A stretch of DNA of 62,201 bases, from positions 1-62,201 of the forward strand of contig JAFGHX010000130.1 of NCBI GenBank assembly GCA_016929905.1, given 5' to 3'. Of the stretch, positions 52,135 to 61,628 are shown in pieces. This DNA comes from Kiritimatiellia bacterium (GTDB taxonomy: Bacteria; Verrucomicrobiota; Kiritimatiellia; JAFGHX01). Made by a program: the position numbers and the translations under genes. Below the pieces are notes generated by a model that made no database searches, had not been told where the DNA came from, and was given only the letters and a program-made list of their open reading frames with translations. Position 1 is the stretch's first letter. Each line of letters opens with the position of its first letter.

Positions 52135-53844
52135 GTGAAAACCGGGGCAGACTGTATCGTTGAGGGACTGCAGAAGGCCGGTGTGAAGACGATGTTCGGG
52201 CTGCCCGGCGGCTCGGTGCTGGACGTCTTCGACCGGCTCTACTCCTCGCCCATCGAGTTCATTCTGGCCCGGCACGAACAGGGGGCGACCCACATGGCGG
52301 ACGGGTACGCCCGCGCCACGGGCAAGATCGGCTGCTGTCTCGTCACGTCCGGGCCTGGCGCGACGAACACGGTCACCGGGCTCGCGACGGCGCACATGGA
52401 CTCCGTGCCCCTTGTCTGCCTGGCGGGCCAGGTCCCCCTGTCCATGATCGGCAACGACGCCTTTCAGGAAGCGGATACCACGGGCATTACGCGCGCCGTC
52501 ACCAAGCACAACTACCTCGTCCGCGACGTGGGCGATCTGCCGCGGATCCTGGCCGAGGCGTTCCACGTGGCCGGGACGGGCCGCCCGGGCCCGGTCGTCG
52601 TGGACATTCCCAAGAACATCCAGCAGGCGCAGACGAAAGCGTGTTTCGACGGGCCGGTCCAGATCCGGGGCTACAGGCCTTCCTCAACGGGGCACCCCAA
52701 GCAGATCGAGAAACTGGCCGAAGCCATCAACAAGGCGGACAGACCGTTGCTCTACGTCGGCGGCGGCGCCATCATCAGCGACGCGGCGGCGGAAGTGACC
52801 GCGCTGGCGCGCAAGGCTCGAATCCCGGTGACCACCACGCTGCTGGGGCTCGGCGCCTTTCCCGAAACGGACCCGCTGGCGCTGCGCATGCTCGGCATGC
52901 ACGGCAGCGTCGCGGCCAACTATGCCACCACGGGCTGCGACCTGCTGATCTCGGCGGGCGCCCGGTTCGACGACCGGGTGACGGGGAAGATATCGGAGTT
53001 CGCGCCCGATGCGACCATCGCGCACATCGACATCGATCCGTCCGCCATCTCGAAGAACGTGCAGGCCGACATTCCGGTGGTTGGCGATCTGAAGCTCGTC
53101 CTGAAAGAGCTGCTCAAGCTCGTCAAGCCGGGCAAGCGAACGGCGTGGCTGAAACAGATCGCCGCCTGGCAAAAGCAGCACCCGTTCACCTACAGACAGG
53201 ACACGACCGATCTGCTGCCGCAGTTCGTCATCGAGCAGATCTACAAGATCACAAAGGGCGATGCCATTGTGGTCACCGACGTGGGCCAGCACCAGATGTG
53301 GTCGGCGCAGTTCTACAAGTACACCAAGCCGCGCACCTTCCTCAGCTCGGGCGGGCTGGGCACGATGGGATACGGGATGCCGGCCGCCATCGGCGCGCAG
53401 GCCGGCTGCCGCAACAAGACGGTGGTCAACATCGCGGGGGACGGCAGCATTCAGATGAACTTTCAGGAACTCGTCGTCGCGGTGAACAACAAGCTGCCGA
53501 TCAACGTGGTGATCCTGAACAACGGTTGTCTCGGGATGGTCCGGCAGTGGCAGGAGATGTTCTACGGCAAACGCTACTCGAGCACGCAGCTCGGCCGCCC
53601 GTCGAAGCGCGGCAAGCCCGGCGCCCGCGGCGGGTACCTGCCGGACTTCGTGAAGCTGGCCGAAGCGCACGGCGCGGTCGGCATTCGCGTCGAGACGCGC
53701 GAAGAGGTCGACCCGGCTCTGCGCAAAGCGTTCGACACGGACGCACCCGTTGTGGTCGAATGCCTGGTGCGCCAGGCGGAGAACGTCTACCCGATGGTGC
53801 CCTCGGGCGCCTCGCTCACTGAGATGATCCACAGCATGGCGTAG
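52135..53844 (+). CDS. ilvB: Acetolactate synthase large subunit
   Basis: 569 residues from GTG 52135 (GGAGGAGGGT upstream); the frame extends far left only as noise. Thiamine-diphosphate enzyme with catalytic Glu48 (ARHEQGA), central FAD-binding-like domain, and the cofactor motif GDGSIQMNFQEL from Gly435-Asp436 to 'ILNNGCLGMVRQW'. It condenses two pyruvates (or pyruvate and 2-oxobutyrate) in branched-chain amino acid synthesis. 'GKRYSSTQLGRPS' near 480 fits biosynthetic AHAS. Followed 16 bp later by the regulatory subunit. Confidence 0.95.
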   Translation: MKTGADCIVEGLQKAGVKTMFGLPGGSVLDVFDRLYSSPIEFILARHEQGATHMADGYARATGKIGCCLVTSGPGATNTVTGLATAHMDSVPLVCLAGQVPLSMIGNDAFQEADTTGITRAVTKHNYLVRDVGDLPRILAEAFHVAGTGRPGPVVVDIPKNIQQAQTKACFDGPVQIRGYRPSSTGHPKQIEKLAEAINKADRPLLYVGGGAIISDAAAEVTALARKARIPVTTTLLGLGAFPETDPLALRMLGMHGSVAANYATTGCDLLISAGARFDDRVTGKISEFAPDATIAHIDIDPSAISKNVQADIPVVGDLKLVLKELLKLVKPGKRTAWLKQIAAWQKQHPFTYRQDTTDLLPQFVIEQIYKITKGDAIVVTDVGQHQMWSAQFYKYTKPRTFLSSGGLGTMGYGMPAAIGAQAGCRNKTVVNIAGDGSIQMNFQELVVAVNNKLPINVVILNNGCLGMVRQWQEMFYGKRYSSTQLGRPSKRGKPGARGGYLPDFVKLAEAHGAVGIRVETREEVDPALRKAFDTDAPVVVECLVRQAENVYPMVPSGASLTEMIHSMA

Positions 53845-53860
53845 GGGAGGGTCTCGCACG

Positions 53861-54334
53861 GTGAAACACATCATCACGGCGCTGGTCGAGAACCGGCCGG
53901 GTGTTCTGGCCCGAATCGTCGGTCTGATTTCCGGGCGCGGCTACAACATCGATACGCTCAATGTCGGCCCGATGCCGGACGGCACGGTCTCGCGCATGAC
54001 CATCACGGTGCCGGGCGATGATCGGATCCTGGAACAGGTCACCAAACAGTTGAACAAGCTGGTGGACGTCATCAAGGTCACCGACCTCACCCGGGAGCGG
54101 CACATCGACCGCGAACTCGTCCTCATCAAGGTGTCGGCCCCGCCAAAATCGCGTTCGGAAATCATCGAACTGGTCAACCTGTTCCGGGCCAAGATCATCG
54201 CCGTCCAGTCCAAGTCGCTCATTATCGAGGTGACGGGCACGGAGGAGAAGGTCGAGAGCTTTCTGGAGCTGGTCAAGCCGCACGGCATTCAGGAGATTTC
54301 GCGTTCGGGCGCCCTGGCGATGGCCCGAGAGTAG
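53861..54334 (+). CDS. ilvH: Acetolactate synthase small (regulatory) subunit
   Basis: 157 residues from GTG 53861 with GGAGGG upstream. The N-terminal ACT domain 'VENRPGVLARIVGLISGRGY' (about 8-27) and 'NIDTLNVGPMPDGTVSRMTI' segments bind valine for feedback control in the family. The second domain (about 85-155) has 'SRSEIIELVNLFRAKII' and 'KPHGIQEISRSGALAM'. Full length for the short form of IlvH/IlvN. It completes the holoenzyme with ilvB. Confidence 0.94.
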   Translation: MKHIITALVENRPGVLARIVGLISGRGYNIDTLNVGPMPDGTVSRMTITVPGDDRILEQVTKQLNKLVDVIKVTDLTRERHIDRELVLIKVSAPPKSRSEIIELVNLFRAKIIAVQSKSLIIEVTGTEEKVESFLELVKPHGIQEISRSGALAMARE

Positions 54335-54353
54335 CGCCGCGGGGAAAGCCGCC

Positions 54354-55223
54354 ATGGACATGCACATCAGCGGGCACACGAAACCGTTTGCGGTGCTTGG
54401 GCACCCGATCGGGCACACGCTTTCCCCGGTCATGCACAATGCGTCCTTGCGGGCACTCGGCCTGGACGCCATCTACCTGGCGTTCGACGTGGATCCCGAG
54501 CGCCTGATCGAGGTGCTCCATGCCATGAAGGCAATGGGATTTGCCGGGGTGAATCTGACGGTTCCGCTCAAGGAAGTGGCGTTCCGGGGCCTGGCGGACC
54601 TCGATGAATCGGCGAGGCGACTGGGCGCGGTGAACACGGTGAAGACGGACGGCCCCGCGTTGAAGGGGTTCAACACCGACGGCGCAGGTTTCCTGCTGGC
54701 GGTGGAGGAAGCGTTTGGCTGTTCGGTGGAGGGGAAGACCGTTTTCGTGCTCGGCAACGGTGGGGCCGGCCGCGCGGTCGCCATCACCTGCGCCGTGTCG
54801 GGGGCGGGCCGCCTGCTGCTCTCGGACGTGGCGACGGACCGATCAGCTCGCCTGAAAGAAGAGATCGAGGCGCTGGCGCCGTCCTGCGGGGTGTCGACGG
54901 TCGACCCGGGCGACGACGTCTGGGCGAAAACGGCACGGGAAACAGACCTCGTCGTGCAGGCCACGCCCGTCGGGATGAAGGCGGGCGACAAGTCGTTACT
55001 CGGGCCGGACGCGTTCCGCGCGGGCCAGATGGTGTTCGATCTGGTCTATATGTATCCGGAGACCGATTTCATCAGGGTCGCGCGGGCGCGGGGGGCCGAA
55101 GCCGCCAACGGGCTCGGCATGTTGCTTCACCAGGGCGCCCACGCGTTCGCAATCTGGACGGGGCAGCAAGCGGCGACGGACGTGATGCGGTCCGCCTTGG
55201 AGGAAGCCGTTTACGGGAAATAA
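54354..55223 (+). CDS. aroE: Shikimate dehydrogenase
   Basis: 289 residues. Substrate motif 'GHPIGHTLSPVMHN' (16-29), catalytic Lys73 ('NLTVPLKE') and Asp109 ('NTDGAGF'), and NADP loop 'GNGGAGR' (134-140) are all present. Reduces 3-dehydroshikimate in the shikimate pathway. It follows ilvH by 19 bp, and its TAA overlaps the pilD ATG by one base. The link to branched-chain synthesis is by operon only. Confidence 0.94.
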   Translation: MDMHISGHTKPFAVLGHPIGHTLSPVMHNASLRALGLDAIYLAFDVDPERLIEVLHAMKAMGFAGVNLTVPLKEVAFRGLADLDESARRLGAVNTVKTDGPALKGFNTDGAGFLLAVEEAFGCSVEGKTVFVLGNGGAGRAVAITCAVSGAGRLLLSDVATDRSARLKEEIEALAPSCGVSTVDPGDDVWAKTARETDLVVQATPVGMKAGDKSLLGPDAFRAGQMVFDLVYMYPETDFIRVARARGAEAANGLGMLLHQGAHAFAIWTGQQAATDVMRSALEEAVYGK

Positions 55224-56080
55224 TGCATGCGCTCGCCGAAACGCTGAACGCTGCTCCGGCGCCGTGGAACGCGGTCTTCGCTGCGTTTGTCTTCTTCTTC
55301 GGCGCCTGTATCGGAAGCTTCCTCAATGTCTGCATCTACCGGATCCCCCGCGACGAATCGCTGGTGCGGCCCCGGTCTCATTGCCCGACATGCGGGCACA
55401 TGATCGCCGGGTACGATAACGTCCCCCTGCTCAGCTACCTGCTCCTGCGCCGGAGGTGCCGGCACTGCGGGACGCGGATCTCCTTTCGCTACTTCCTGGT
55501 CGAGTTGCTCGTGGCCGTCCTGTTTCTGCTCGTCTGGCGCCAGCACGGGCCGCAACCGCGAACGCCGGTCTACTGGCTCGTGGTCTCGGGGCTCGTGGTC
55601 GGCACATTCGTGGATTTCGAACACCTGATCATACCGGACCGCGTCACGCTGGGCGGCATGGTGGCCGGCCTGCTGCTCAGCGCGTTGGTCCCCTCTCTGC
55701 ACGCCGGGGACGTCGCCATCCCGTTCTACATCGCGTTGGCCCGCTCGGCGCTCGGGCTCGCGGTCGGGGTCGCCCTGCTGTTGGCCATTGCGATTCTCGG
55801 CAAGCTGATCTTCCGAAAGGACGCCATGGGGATGGGCGACGTGAAGTTGCTCGGCGCGGTCGGCGCGTTTCTGGGGTGGCAGGCCGTGCTGTTCACGATC
55901 GTGGTCTCGTCGTTCGCCGGTTCGGTGGTGGGGATCAGCCTGGTCCTGGCGCGCCGAAAGAAGATGCAGAGCCGGATCCCGTACGGGCCGTACCTGGCCC
56001 TTTCGGCGATCCTGTGGCTGCTCGGCGGCGCGGAGCTGTGGCATGCCTACTGGCACTGGCTCAGCGGCGGAATCCTGTAG
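55223..56080 (+). CDS. pilD: Prepilin peptidase / N-methyltransferase
   Basis: 285 residues, a polytopic inner-membrane aspartyl protease (A24). The cytoplasmic cysteine pairs are C54-x2-C57 and C79-x2-C82; catalytic Asp131 ('FVDFEHLIIPDR') and Asp206 ('GMGDVKLLGAVGAF') are in place. At least seven membrane segments can be seen. It cleaves and N-methylates type IV pilins and pseudopilins; no pilin or secretion gene is in the window. Translationally coupled to aroE (TAATG). Confidence 0.93.
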   Translation: MHALAETLNAAPAPWNAVFAAFVFFFGACIGSFLNVCIYRIPRDESLVRPRSHCPTCGHMIAGYDNVPLLSYLLLRRRCRHCGTRISFRYFLVELLVAVLFLLVWRQHGPQPRTPVYWLVVSGLVVGTFVDFEHLIIPDRVTLGGMVAGLLLSALVPSLHAGDVAIPFYIALARSALGLAVGVALLLAIAILGKLIFRKDAMGMGDVKLLGAVGAFLGWQAVLFTIVVSSFAGSVVGISLVLARRKKMQSRIPYGPYLALSAILWLLGGAELWHAYWHWLSGGIL

Positions 56081-56085
56081 GTCCT

Positions 56086-56104
56086 TCCCGCGCGCGGCGC
56101 GGGA
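56086..56104. terminator. Candidate bidirectional terminator in convergent gap
   Basis: TCCCGCG/CGCGGGA, a 7-bp GC stem with a 5-nt loop, lying in the 30-bp gap between pilD and lpxD. It has no T-tract on either strand, so it may only slow polymerase. Confidence 0.4.
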
Positions 56105-56110
56105 CGAAAC

Positions 56111-57145
56111 TCAGCGGTCTTCCAGCGCGCGGAGACGTTTTTCCAGGTCCGCGACTTTCGCCTTGAGGACCGGCAGCCTCATCAGATGGGCGTGTGCCTT
56201 CATGGCCTTCTCGTGCGGGGCGGCCGGGTAGCCGGACACAAACGTGCCGGCCGGGATGCTCTTGGTCACGCCCGCCTGGCCGCCGACAATCACACGGTCT
56301 CCGAGCGCGATGTGCCCGGCGACGCCGGCCTGCCCGCCGAACTTGCAGTGCGCACCGACGGTCGTGCTCCCCGCGATCCCGGTCTGGGCGGCCATCACCG
56401 TATGCGGGCCGACCGAAACGTTGTGAGCCACATGCACGAGATTGTCGAGCTTGACCCCGTCTCCGATCCGCGTCCGGCCGAACCGGGCGCGATCGATCGT
56501 CACGTTCGCCCCGATCTCCACGTCGTTCCCGACGACGACGACACCCGTCTGGGGGATCTTCTCGTGGCGGCCGTCCCGCTCGACGTAGCCGAACCCGTCG
56601 CTGCCGATGACGGCCCCGTTGTGAATCACGACGCGGTCGCCGATACGGGTGTACTCGCGAATGCTCACATGCGGATAGAACCGGCAGTCTTCGCCGACAT
56701 GCACCCCGTGTCCGACGTAGCAGTGGGCGAACAGCGCACACCGGGCCCCGAGCCGGGCGCCCGGCTCCACGACGCAGAACGGCCCGATACAGGCGCCCTC
56801 GCCGAGCACGGCGTCCTCCGCTACGACCGCCGTCGGGTGACGGCCCACCGGCGGCGTCACGGGCGGCGGCGCGAACAAGGCCGCCACCTTCGCGAAAGCC
56901 GCGTCCGCGCGTTCCACGCGGATGAGAGCCGCCGGGCAAGGCCCCTGCCAATCGCGGTTGACGATGACGGCCGAGGCGCGGGTCGCCGCCGCCGCCGCCG
57001 CATAGCGCGGGTCGGCCAGAAACGCGATGTCGCCCGCGTCCGCTTCGCGCAGGCCGGCGACCCCGCCGATCGCGATGCCGCCGTCACCCTGCACCACGCC
57101 GTCCAGCCTGGCCGCGATTTCCGCCACCGTCAGGCTCGCCTTCAC
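56111..57145 (-). CDS. lpxD: UDP-3-O-acylglucosamine N-acyltransferase
   Basis: 344 residues from GTG 57145, which overlaps the skp stop (GTGA). N-terminal UDP-binding domain (about 1-100), then a left-handed beta-helix of hexapeptide repeats (about 105-300) with catalytic-type His in 'NLVHVAHNV', and a C-terminal helix ([16 protein letters not shown]). Adds the N-linked acyl chain in lipid A synthesis, so the organism should make LPS. The residues flanking the catalytic loop match LpxD rather than LpxA. Confidence 0.94.
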   Translation of the reverse strand: MKASLTVAEIAARLDGVVQGDGGIAIGGVAGLREADAGDIAFLADPRYAAAAAATRASAVIVNRDWQGPCPAALIRVERADAAFAKVAALFAPPPVTPPVGRHPTAVVAEDAVLGEGACIGPFCVVEPGARLGARCALFAHCYVGHGVHVGEDCRFYPHVSIREYTRIGDRVVIHNGAVIGSDGFGYVERDGRHEKIPQTGVVVVGNDVEIGANVTIDRARFGRTRIGDGVKLDNLVHVAHNVSVGPHTVMAAQTGIAGSTTVGAHCKFGGQAGVAGHIALGDRVIVGGQAGVTKSIPAGTFVSGYPAAPHEKAMKAHAHLMRLPVLKAKVADLEKRLRALEDR

Positions 57146-57804
57146 AACGCATCCTCTTTCCGGCCCGCGTCCGGGCCCGCGTCCCGGTTCGCATCCCGAT
57201 CCGCGTCCGGGCCCGCTTCCGAGTCGGCGTCCGCATTCAGAATCGCAAGCACGTCGTTCGTCAGGTCCGTTATCGGTGCGTGATAGATGAGGACGGGCAG
57301 CGCGGACTGGGTGATGCCCGACGCGTCGAGCACCAGCTCGTACCCTTTTCGCTCCGCATGCGCGCCGACCACTTCGCGAATCTGGGCCACGAGCGCGTCA
57401 CGCATCCGCTTGTACTGCGCATCGTACTGTCTCTTGTAGGTCAGCCGCAGTTCGCCCAGATCGTTGCGCTTCTTCACGATCTCCAGCATTTTGTCCTCGG
57501 CTTCGACCCGCTTCGCCAGTTTCCGCGCGTCGTCAAGCTTGGGATCGACGGCTTCGCGGCGCAGGGTTTCGGCCGCCTTCTCCATCGCGCCGATCTCCTC
57601 CTCCCGGGCCTTGAACTCGCGTTCGAACTCGGCCCACGTGTCGCCAAGGCGCTGCTGCGCGCGCTTCGTCTGGTAGAACTCACCGTACAACCGCGCCATA
57701 TCCACGACGCCAATCTGGAACGCTTCCTCCGCCGGCACGAACTGCCAGCCGGCGCAGAGAACGGCCGCGGTCAATCCCCACACACTCAACCGGTTTCGGT
57801 TCAT
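57142..57804 (-). CDS. skp: OmpH/Skp-family periplasmic chaperone with repetitive acidic tail
   Basis: 220 residues from ATG 57804. Signal peptide ([19 protein letters not shown]), then the Skp/OmpH fold: a beta start '[15 protein letters not shown]', a long coiled coil (about 50-150; [20 protein letters not shown]) and closing strands '[11 protein letters not shown]'. It carries outer-membrane proteins to BamA, which is encoded just upstream. The last ~28 residues ([17 protein letters not shown] and beyond) come from a 12-bp tandem repeat and are unusual for the family. 78 bp separate it from bamA. Confidence 0.88.
   Translation of the reverse strand: MNRNRLSVWGLTAAVLCAGWQFVPAEEAFQIGVVDMARLYGEFYQTKRAQQRLGDTWAEFEREFKAREEEIGAMEKAAETLRREAVDPKLDDARKLAKRVEAEDKMLEIVKKRNDLGELRLTYKRQYDAQYKRMRDALVAQIREVVGAHAERKGYELVLDASGITQSALPVLIYHAPITDLTNDVLAILNADADSEAGPDADRDANRDAGPDAGRKEDAL
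57160..57236 (-). repeat. 12-bp tandem repeat in the 3' end of skp
   Basis: About five degenerate GACGCGGGCCCG-like units encoding Asp-Ala-X-Pro/Arg. They end just before the stop that overlaps lpxD. No such tail is part of the conserved OmpH fold. Confidence 0.7.
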
Positions 57805-57882
57805 CTCGTCCCCCAATCGTGTTTCCGGCGGCGGGCCGCCAAACGCTTTCCGACAGGCCGGGCGCGCGCGGCGCCCGTGCAA

Positions 57883-60192
57883 TCAATAGGGATAGCCAAG
57901 CGAGAACTGGAACTCGGGTTCTCCGCCCCGGTCGTCGCCCGGATAGACGTCCTTCTGGATGGGCCATGCCCAGTCGAGCCGGATAGGAAAGCCCGGAATA
58001 TCGAACCGGACCCCGACGCCGGCGTCGCTGTAGTACTCGCTGAAATCGAAGAAATAGGCGTCTTCCCACACGTTGCCGGCGTCGAAGAACAGGGCGAACC
58101 GGACCCGCTCGACGACCGGGACCGTATATTCGGCGGTGAGCATCGCCGAGGAACGCCCGCCGATGGGTTCCCCGTTTTCGTCCTTGGGCCCGGCTTCGCG
58201 GAAGTCGAACCCGCGCAGCGTCCTGGCGCCGCCCAGGAACTGGCGGTCCCAGATCGGCACCGTGGCCGTATCGTCGTACTCTTCGACGACCGCGACCGTC
58301 GCGTGCAGCCCCAGCACGTGCCCGAACCAGAGCGGGACGTACTGCGAGGCACGGCACTCGGTTTCGTAGAGGTCCGTGTCGAAGTTCAGCACGCCCCCCG
58401 CCAGGCCGGCGGCCAGGCTGACGCGGTTGCCGCGGGTGGGGATGAAGACGCTGTCGCGCATGTCGTTCACCAGGGTCACGCGGGCGTAGCTCTTGGTGCG
58501 CCGGCCCTCTTCGGCCTTGATGACGTCCGAGACGTCGTCGCCCACATCGTACACGTCGACGGCTTCCAGCCCGTATTTCACGAACACCTTCGCGAATCGC
58601 CATACCCCCCGGCCGAGGCTGACCGCACCCCCGTCCTGGCGCAGATCGTAGTCGCTGCTCAGGTACCGCTTCTCCCGGGAATACGCATCGAGCCCCAGCG
58701 ACAGGCGCCGGTCCAGGAACCAGGGCTCAACGAACGAAACCTCGTAGTCGCTGCGCCGGTCGCCGAGCTGAGCCCGGAACCTGAGCTTCTGCCCCGCCCC
58801 GGTGAAGGTTGGCCAACCCGTGTAGTCGAAGTTCCCCTGGGTCAGCTCCAGAAAGGCGACGAAGTTGTCGATGCTCGAAAAGCCGACCCCCAGCATGAGC
58901 TGCCCGGTCCTCTGCTCCTCGACCTCGAACACGAGGTCGCTCTGCCCGGGATCGTCGGTCTCCACGGGGACGCCGTTGACGTAAGAAAAGAAGCCGAGGT
59001 TCATGAGGCGCCTGCTGCTGGTGCGGACTTTCACGGTATTGAATGCGTCGCCCGGGTACACCAAGAGTTCACGGCGGATGACCTTGTCTTTCGTCTGGGC
59101 GTTGCCCACGATGTCGATGTTTCGGATCTTGACCAGCGTGCCCTCGGTGACGGAGAAGAGCAGGTCCGCCACACCCGCGGCGTCCGGGGCCACATTCAGC
59201 GTGTAGCCGGCCGAAGAGCGAATATACCCGCGGCTTCCGTAGTGGTCGCGCAGCCGCCCGACCGCCGCCTCCAGCGCAGGTGCGGCGGCAAGATCGCCCT
59301 GCCCGATCTTCACGACCTTCCGGAGCTCCGCGTCGGGGAAGAGGGATGCGCCCTCGATCCGCACCTCGCCGACGCGGTACGGCACGCCCTCCTGGATCGG
59401 GATCCTGAGCCCCACGTGACCGTTGCCGGCGGGAACCACGTCCGGCTCGCCCACCCGCGCGTCCAGATACCCCTTGCTGAGGTACAGCGCGCGGATCATC
59501 TCCAGGCCGACGTCGATCTCGTCGCGGTCGTACCGCAACCGGCGGAAGAAGGCGAACACATGCCACCATCGCCGCTGGCGGAACGTGTTGAGCAGCGTCT
59601 TGGCGCCGATCGCCTGGTTGCCGACAAACTCGATACGGCGGATGCGGCCGCGCGGGCCTTCCTCGACCTGTACGACCACGTCCGCCAGCCCGGCTTCCTC
59701 GTCGGTCGTGACAAGCGTCGTGCTGACCGTCGCCTTCGGGAAAAACTTCTTGCGATACTCGGCCCTTAGGGCGAGCGCGCCGACCGCGAGCGAGGCCTCG
59801 TCGGCCAGGTCGCCCTTCTTCACCCCGAGCCATTCCTCTACCTGACTCTGGCGGAATTGGTCGGCGCCTGTCACGCGCACCTCGCCGACCCTGAGCTTAT
59901 TGCGGACCACAAAGATGAGCACCAGCCGGTCATCACCGCTCTTTTCCACTTCCGCGCGCACAAAGGCGAAACGGCCGGTAGCCTGCAGGCGTTTGACGTC
60001 CTTGCCGACCTGCGCACGGTCGAACTCCTGGCCGGCCCTGGCGCTTGTGTGAGCCAGCACGTACGACTCGTCGCACGGCCCGGCCCCCTCGCGCACAACG
60101 CGGACGGCCTCGAGGGTGAGCCCCGCGGCCCGCGGAACGGCGCCGCCGAGCAGGGTGAGCAAAAGACATGTCCAGCGCGCGGCTCGTCTCAT
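57883..60192 (-). CDS. bamA: Outer-membrane assembly factor BamA
   Basis: 769 residues from ATG 60192 (GGGGAGAGA upstream). Signal peptide (CLLLTLLGGAVPRAAG), then about five POTRA domains (residues about 30-370; the fourth and fifth include 'VPYRVGEVRIEGASLFPDAE' segments) and the Omp85 beta-barrel (about 410-769) with 'LGGARTLRGFDFR', the VRGF-type loop motif of BamA. The last strand ends in aromatic Tyr. It inserts beta-barrel proteins into the outer membrane. Overlaps the dnaB stop by 4 bp (ATGA). Confidence 0.94.
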   Translation of the reverse strand: MRRAARWTCLLLTLLGGAVPRAAGLTLEAVRVVREGAGPCDESYVLAHTSARAGQEFDRAQVGKDVKRLQATGRFAFVRAEVEKSGDDRLVLIFVVRNKLRVGEVRVTGADQFRQSQVEEWLGVKKGDLADEASLAVGALALRAEYRKKFFPKATVSTTLVTTDEEAGLADVVVQVEEGPRGRIRRIEFVGNQAIGAKTLLNTFRQRRWWHVFAFFRRLRYDRDEIDVGLEMIRALYLSKGYLDARVGEPDVVPAGNGHVGLRIPIQEGVPYRVGEVRIEGASLFPDAELRKVVKIGQGDLAAAPALEAAVGRLRDHYGSRGYIRSSAGYTLNVAPDAAGVADLLFSVTEGTLVKIRNIDIVGNAQTKDKVIRRELLVYPGDAFNTVKVRTSSRRLMNLGFFSYVNGVPVETDDPGQSDLVFEVEEQRTGQLMLGVGFSSIDNFVAFLELTQGNFDYTGWPTFTGAGQKLRFRAQLGDRRSDYEVSFVEPWFLDRRLSLGLDAYSREKRYLSSDYDLRQDGGAVSLGRGVWRFAKVFVKYGLEAVDVYDVGDDVSDVIKAEEGRRTKSYARVTLVNDMRDSVFIPTRGNRVSLAAGLAGGVLNFDTDLYETECRASQYVPLWFGHVLGLHATVAVVEEYDDTATVPIWDRQFLGGARTLRGFDFREAGPKDENGEPIGGRSSAMLTAEYTVPVVERVRFALFFDAGNVWEDAYFFDFSEYYSDAGVGVRFDIPGFPIRLDWAWPIQKDVYPGDDRGGEPEFQFSLGYPY

Positions 60193-61625
60193 GGCTGTCT
60201 CTCCCCGAACGATTCCGGCTCCAGATCGTCGACCCCTTCGCGCCGGTCCGTAAATCGCGTGCACTCCTCGTCGAAGTTCAGCCGGACGTTGTCCCGGGTG
60301 GGCCCGCTGCGGTGTTTGGCGATGTCCACCACGGCCAGCGTCTTGTCGAGGTGTTCGTCGTCGTCAGGGTACTTGCACGGGCGCCGCAACAGCAGCACGA
60401 CGTCGGCATCCTGCTCGATGGAGCCCGAGTCGCGCAGATCCGACAACTTCGGCTTGCCGGACTTGTCGCGCATCTCCGGCGCCCGGCTGAGCTGGCTGAG
60501 CACGAGCACCGGCACGTGCAGTTCCTTGGCCATGGCCTTGAGGCTGTGCGAGACTTCCGATACCTCGACCTGCCGGCCGTGCTTGGCGTATTCGTGACAG
60601 TGTACCAACTGCAGGTAGTCCACAACGATCAGTTCAAGGCCGTACTTCTTCTTCATGCGCCGGGCCCGGGACCGCAGGTCGAGCACCTCCATCGCCGGCG
60701 TATCGTCCAGATACAGGGGCGCTTTGGTGAGGGCATCGGCGGCCTGAACGAGTTCGGCGTGGTTGATCTCGGAGATGAAACCGCCCGATATCTTGAACGA
60801 AGAGACGCGTGCGTGAGAACAGAGCATGCGCATGACGATTTCTTCGCGCGACATCTCCAGGCTGAAGATGCCGACCGGTCTCTGCGTACGCTCGGGGTCG
60901 CCCCGCCCCAGCGCGATGTTCTCCGCGACGTTCAGAGCCAGCGATGTCTTGCCCATGCCCGGGCGGGCGGCCAGGATCACCATGTTGCCCGGATGCAGGC
61001 CCATGAGATACCGGTCGAGATTCAAGAAGCCGCACGCAATGCCGGTGATCCCCTTCTTGGTCGTATAGACCTGTTCGATGCGGACCATGGTCTCCTTGAC
61101 CAGGTCCGGCCAGGACGCGGGGCCGCCGTAGCGATTCGCGGTAATATCGAAGAAGCTCTGTTCGACACGCGCCAGGACCGAGTCGGCGTCCTCCTCCCCC
61201 GCGAAACACTCGCTCTCGGTCTCCCTGGCCCACCCGATGATCGTGCGCAGAAGCGCGGCCCGCCGCACGATCTCGGCATAGTACTCCGCGTAGGCCGGTG
61301 TGGGCGTCTCGTCGATGAGCCGGTCGAGGAAGCCCGACCCGCCGATCTGCTCGAGCTTGCCGGCCGACTGGATCCGATCGGAGACGGTGAGCACGTCGAT
61401 CGGCCGCCCATCGCGGCTCATCTCCAGCATCGACTCGAAGACCAGCCTGTGCGCCTCGACATGAAACGACTCGACCGCAATCTGGTGTTCGATGCAGAGG
61501 TCCAGCACGCGAGACGCATCGAGCAGGATGGACCCCAGCACGCCGCGTTCGGCTTCCTCGTTGTAGGGCAGCAGCCGATCCGCTCTGGCCGCCTTCCGCA
61601 CGGCAGTCGCGCCGCGGTCCGCCAT
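60189..61625 (-). CDS. dnaB: Replicative DNA helicase
   Basis: 478 residues. N-terminal DnaB domain (about 18-125), linker helix, and RecA-like motor with Walker A 'RPGMGKTS' (221-228), Walker B-type 'LIVVDYLQLV', 'SQLSRAPEMRDK' and the DNA-binding loop 'DLRDSGSIEQDADVVLLL'. The hexamer unwinds DNA at the fork. No intein or insertion. It follows rplI by 3 bp and is coupled to bamA. Confidence 0.95.
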   Translation of the reverse strand: MADRGATAVRKAARADRLLPYNEEAERGVLGSILLDASRVLDLCIEHQIAVESFHVEAHRLVFESMLEMSRDGRPIDVLTVSDRIQSAGKLEQIGGSGFLDRLIDETPTPAYAEYYAEIVRRAALLRTIIGWARETESECFAGEEDADSVLARVEQSFFDITANRYGGPASWPDLVKETMVRIEQVYTTKKGITGIACGFLNLDRYLMGLHPGNMVILAARPGMGKTSLALNVAENIALGRGDPERTQRPVGIFSLEMSREEIVMRMLCSHARVSSFKISGGFISEINHAELVQAADALTKAPLYLDDTPAMEVLDLRSRARRMKKKYGLELIVVDYLQLVHCHEYAKHGRQVEVSEVSHSLKAMAKELHVPVLVLSQLSRAPEMRDKSGKPKLSDLRDSGSIEQDADVVLLLRRPCKYPDDDEHLDKTLAVVDIAKHRSGPTRDNVRLNFDEECTRFTDRREGVDDLEPESFGERQP

Positions 61626-61628
61626 GAG

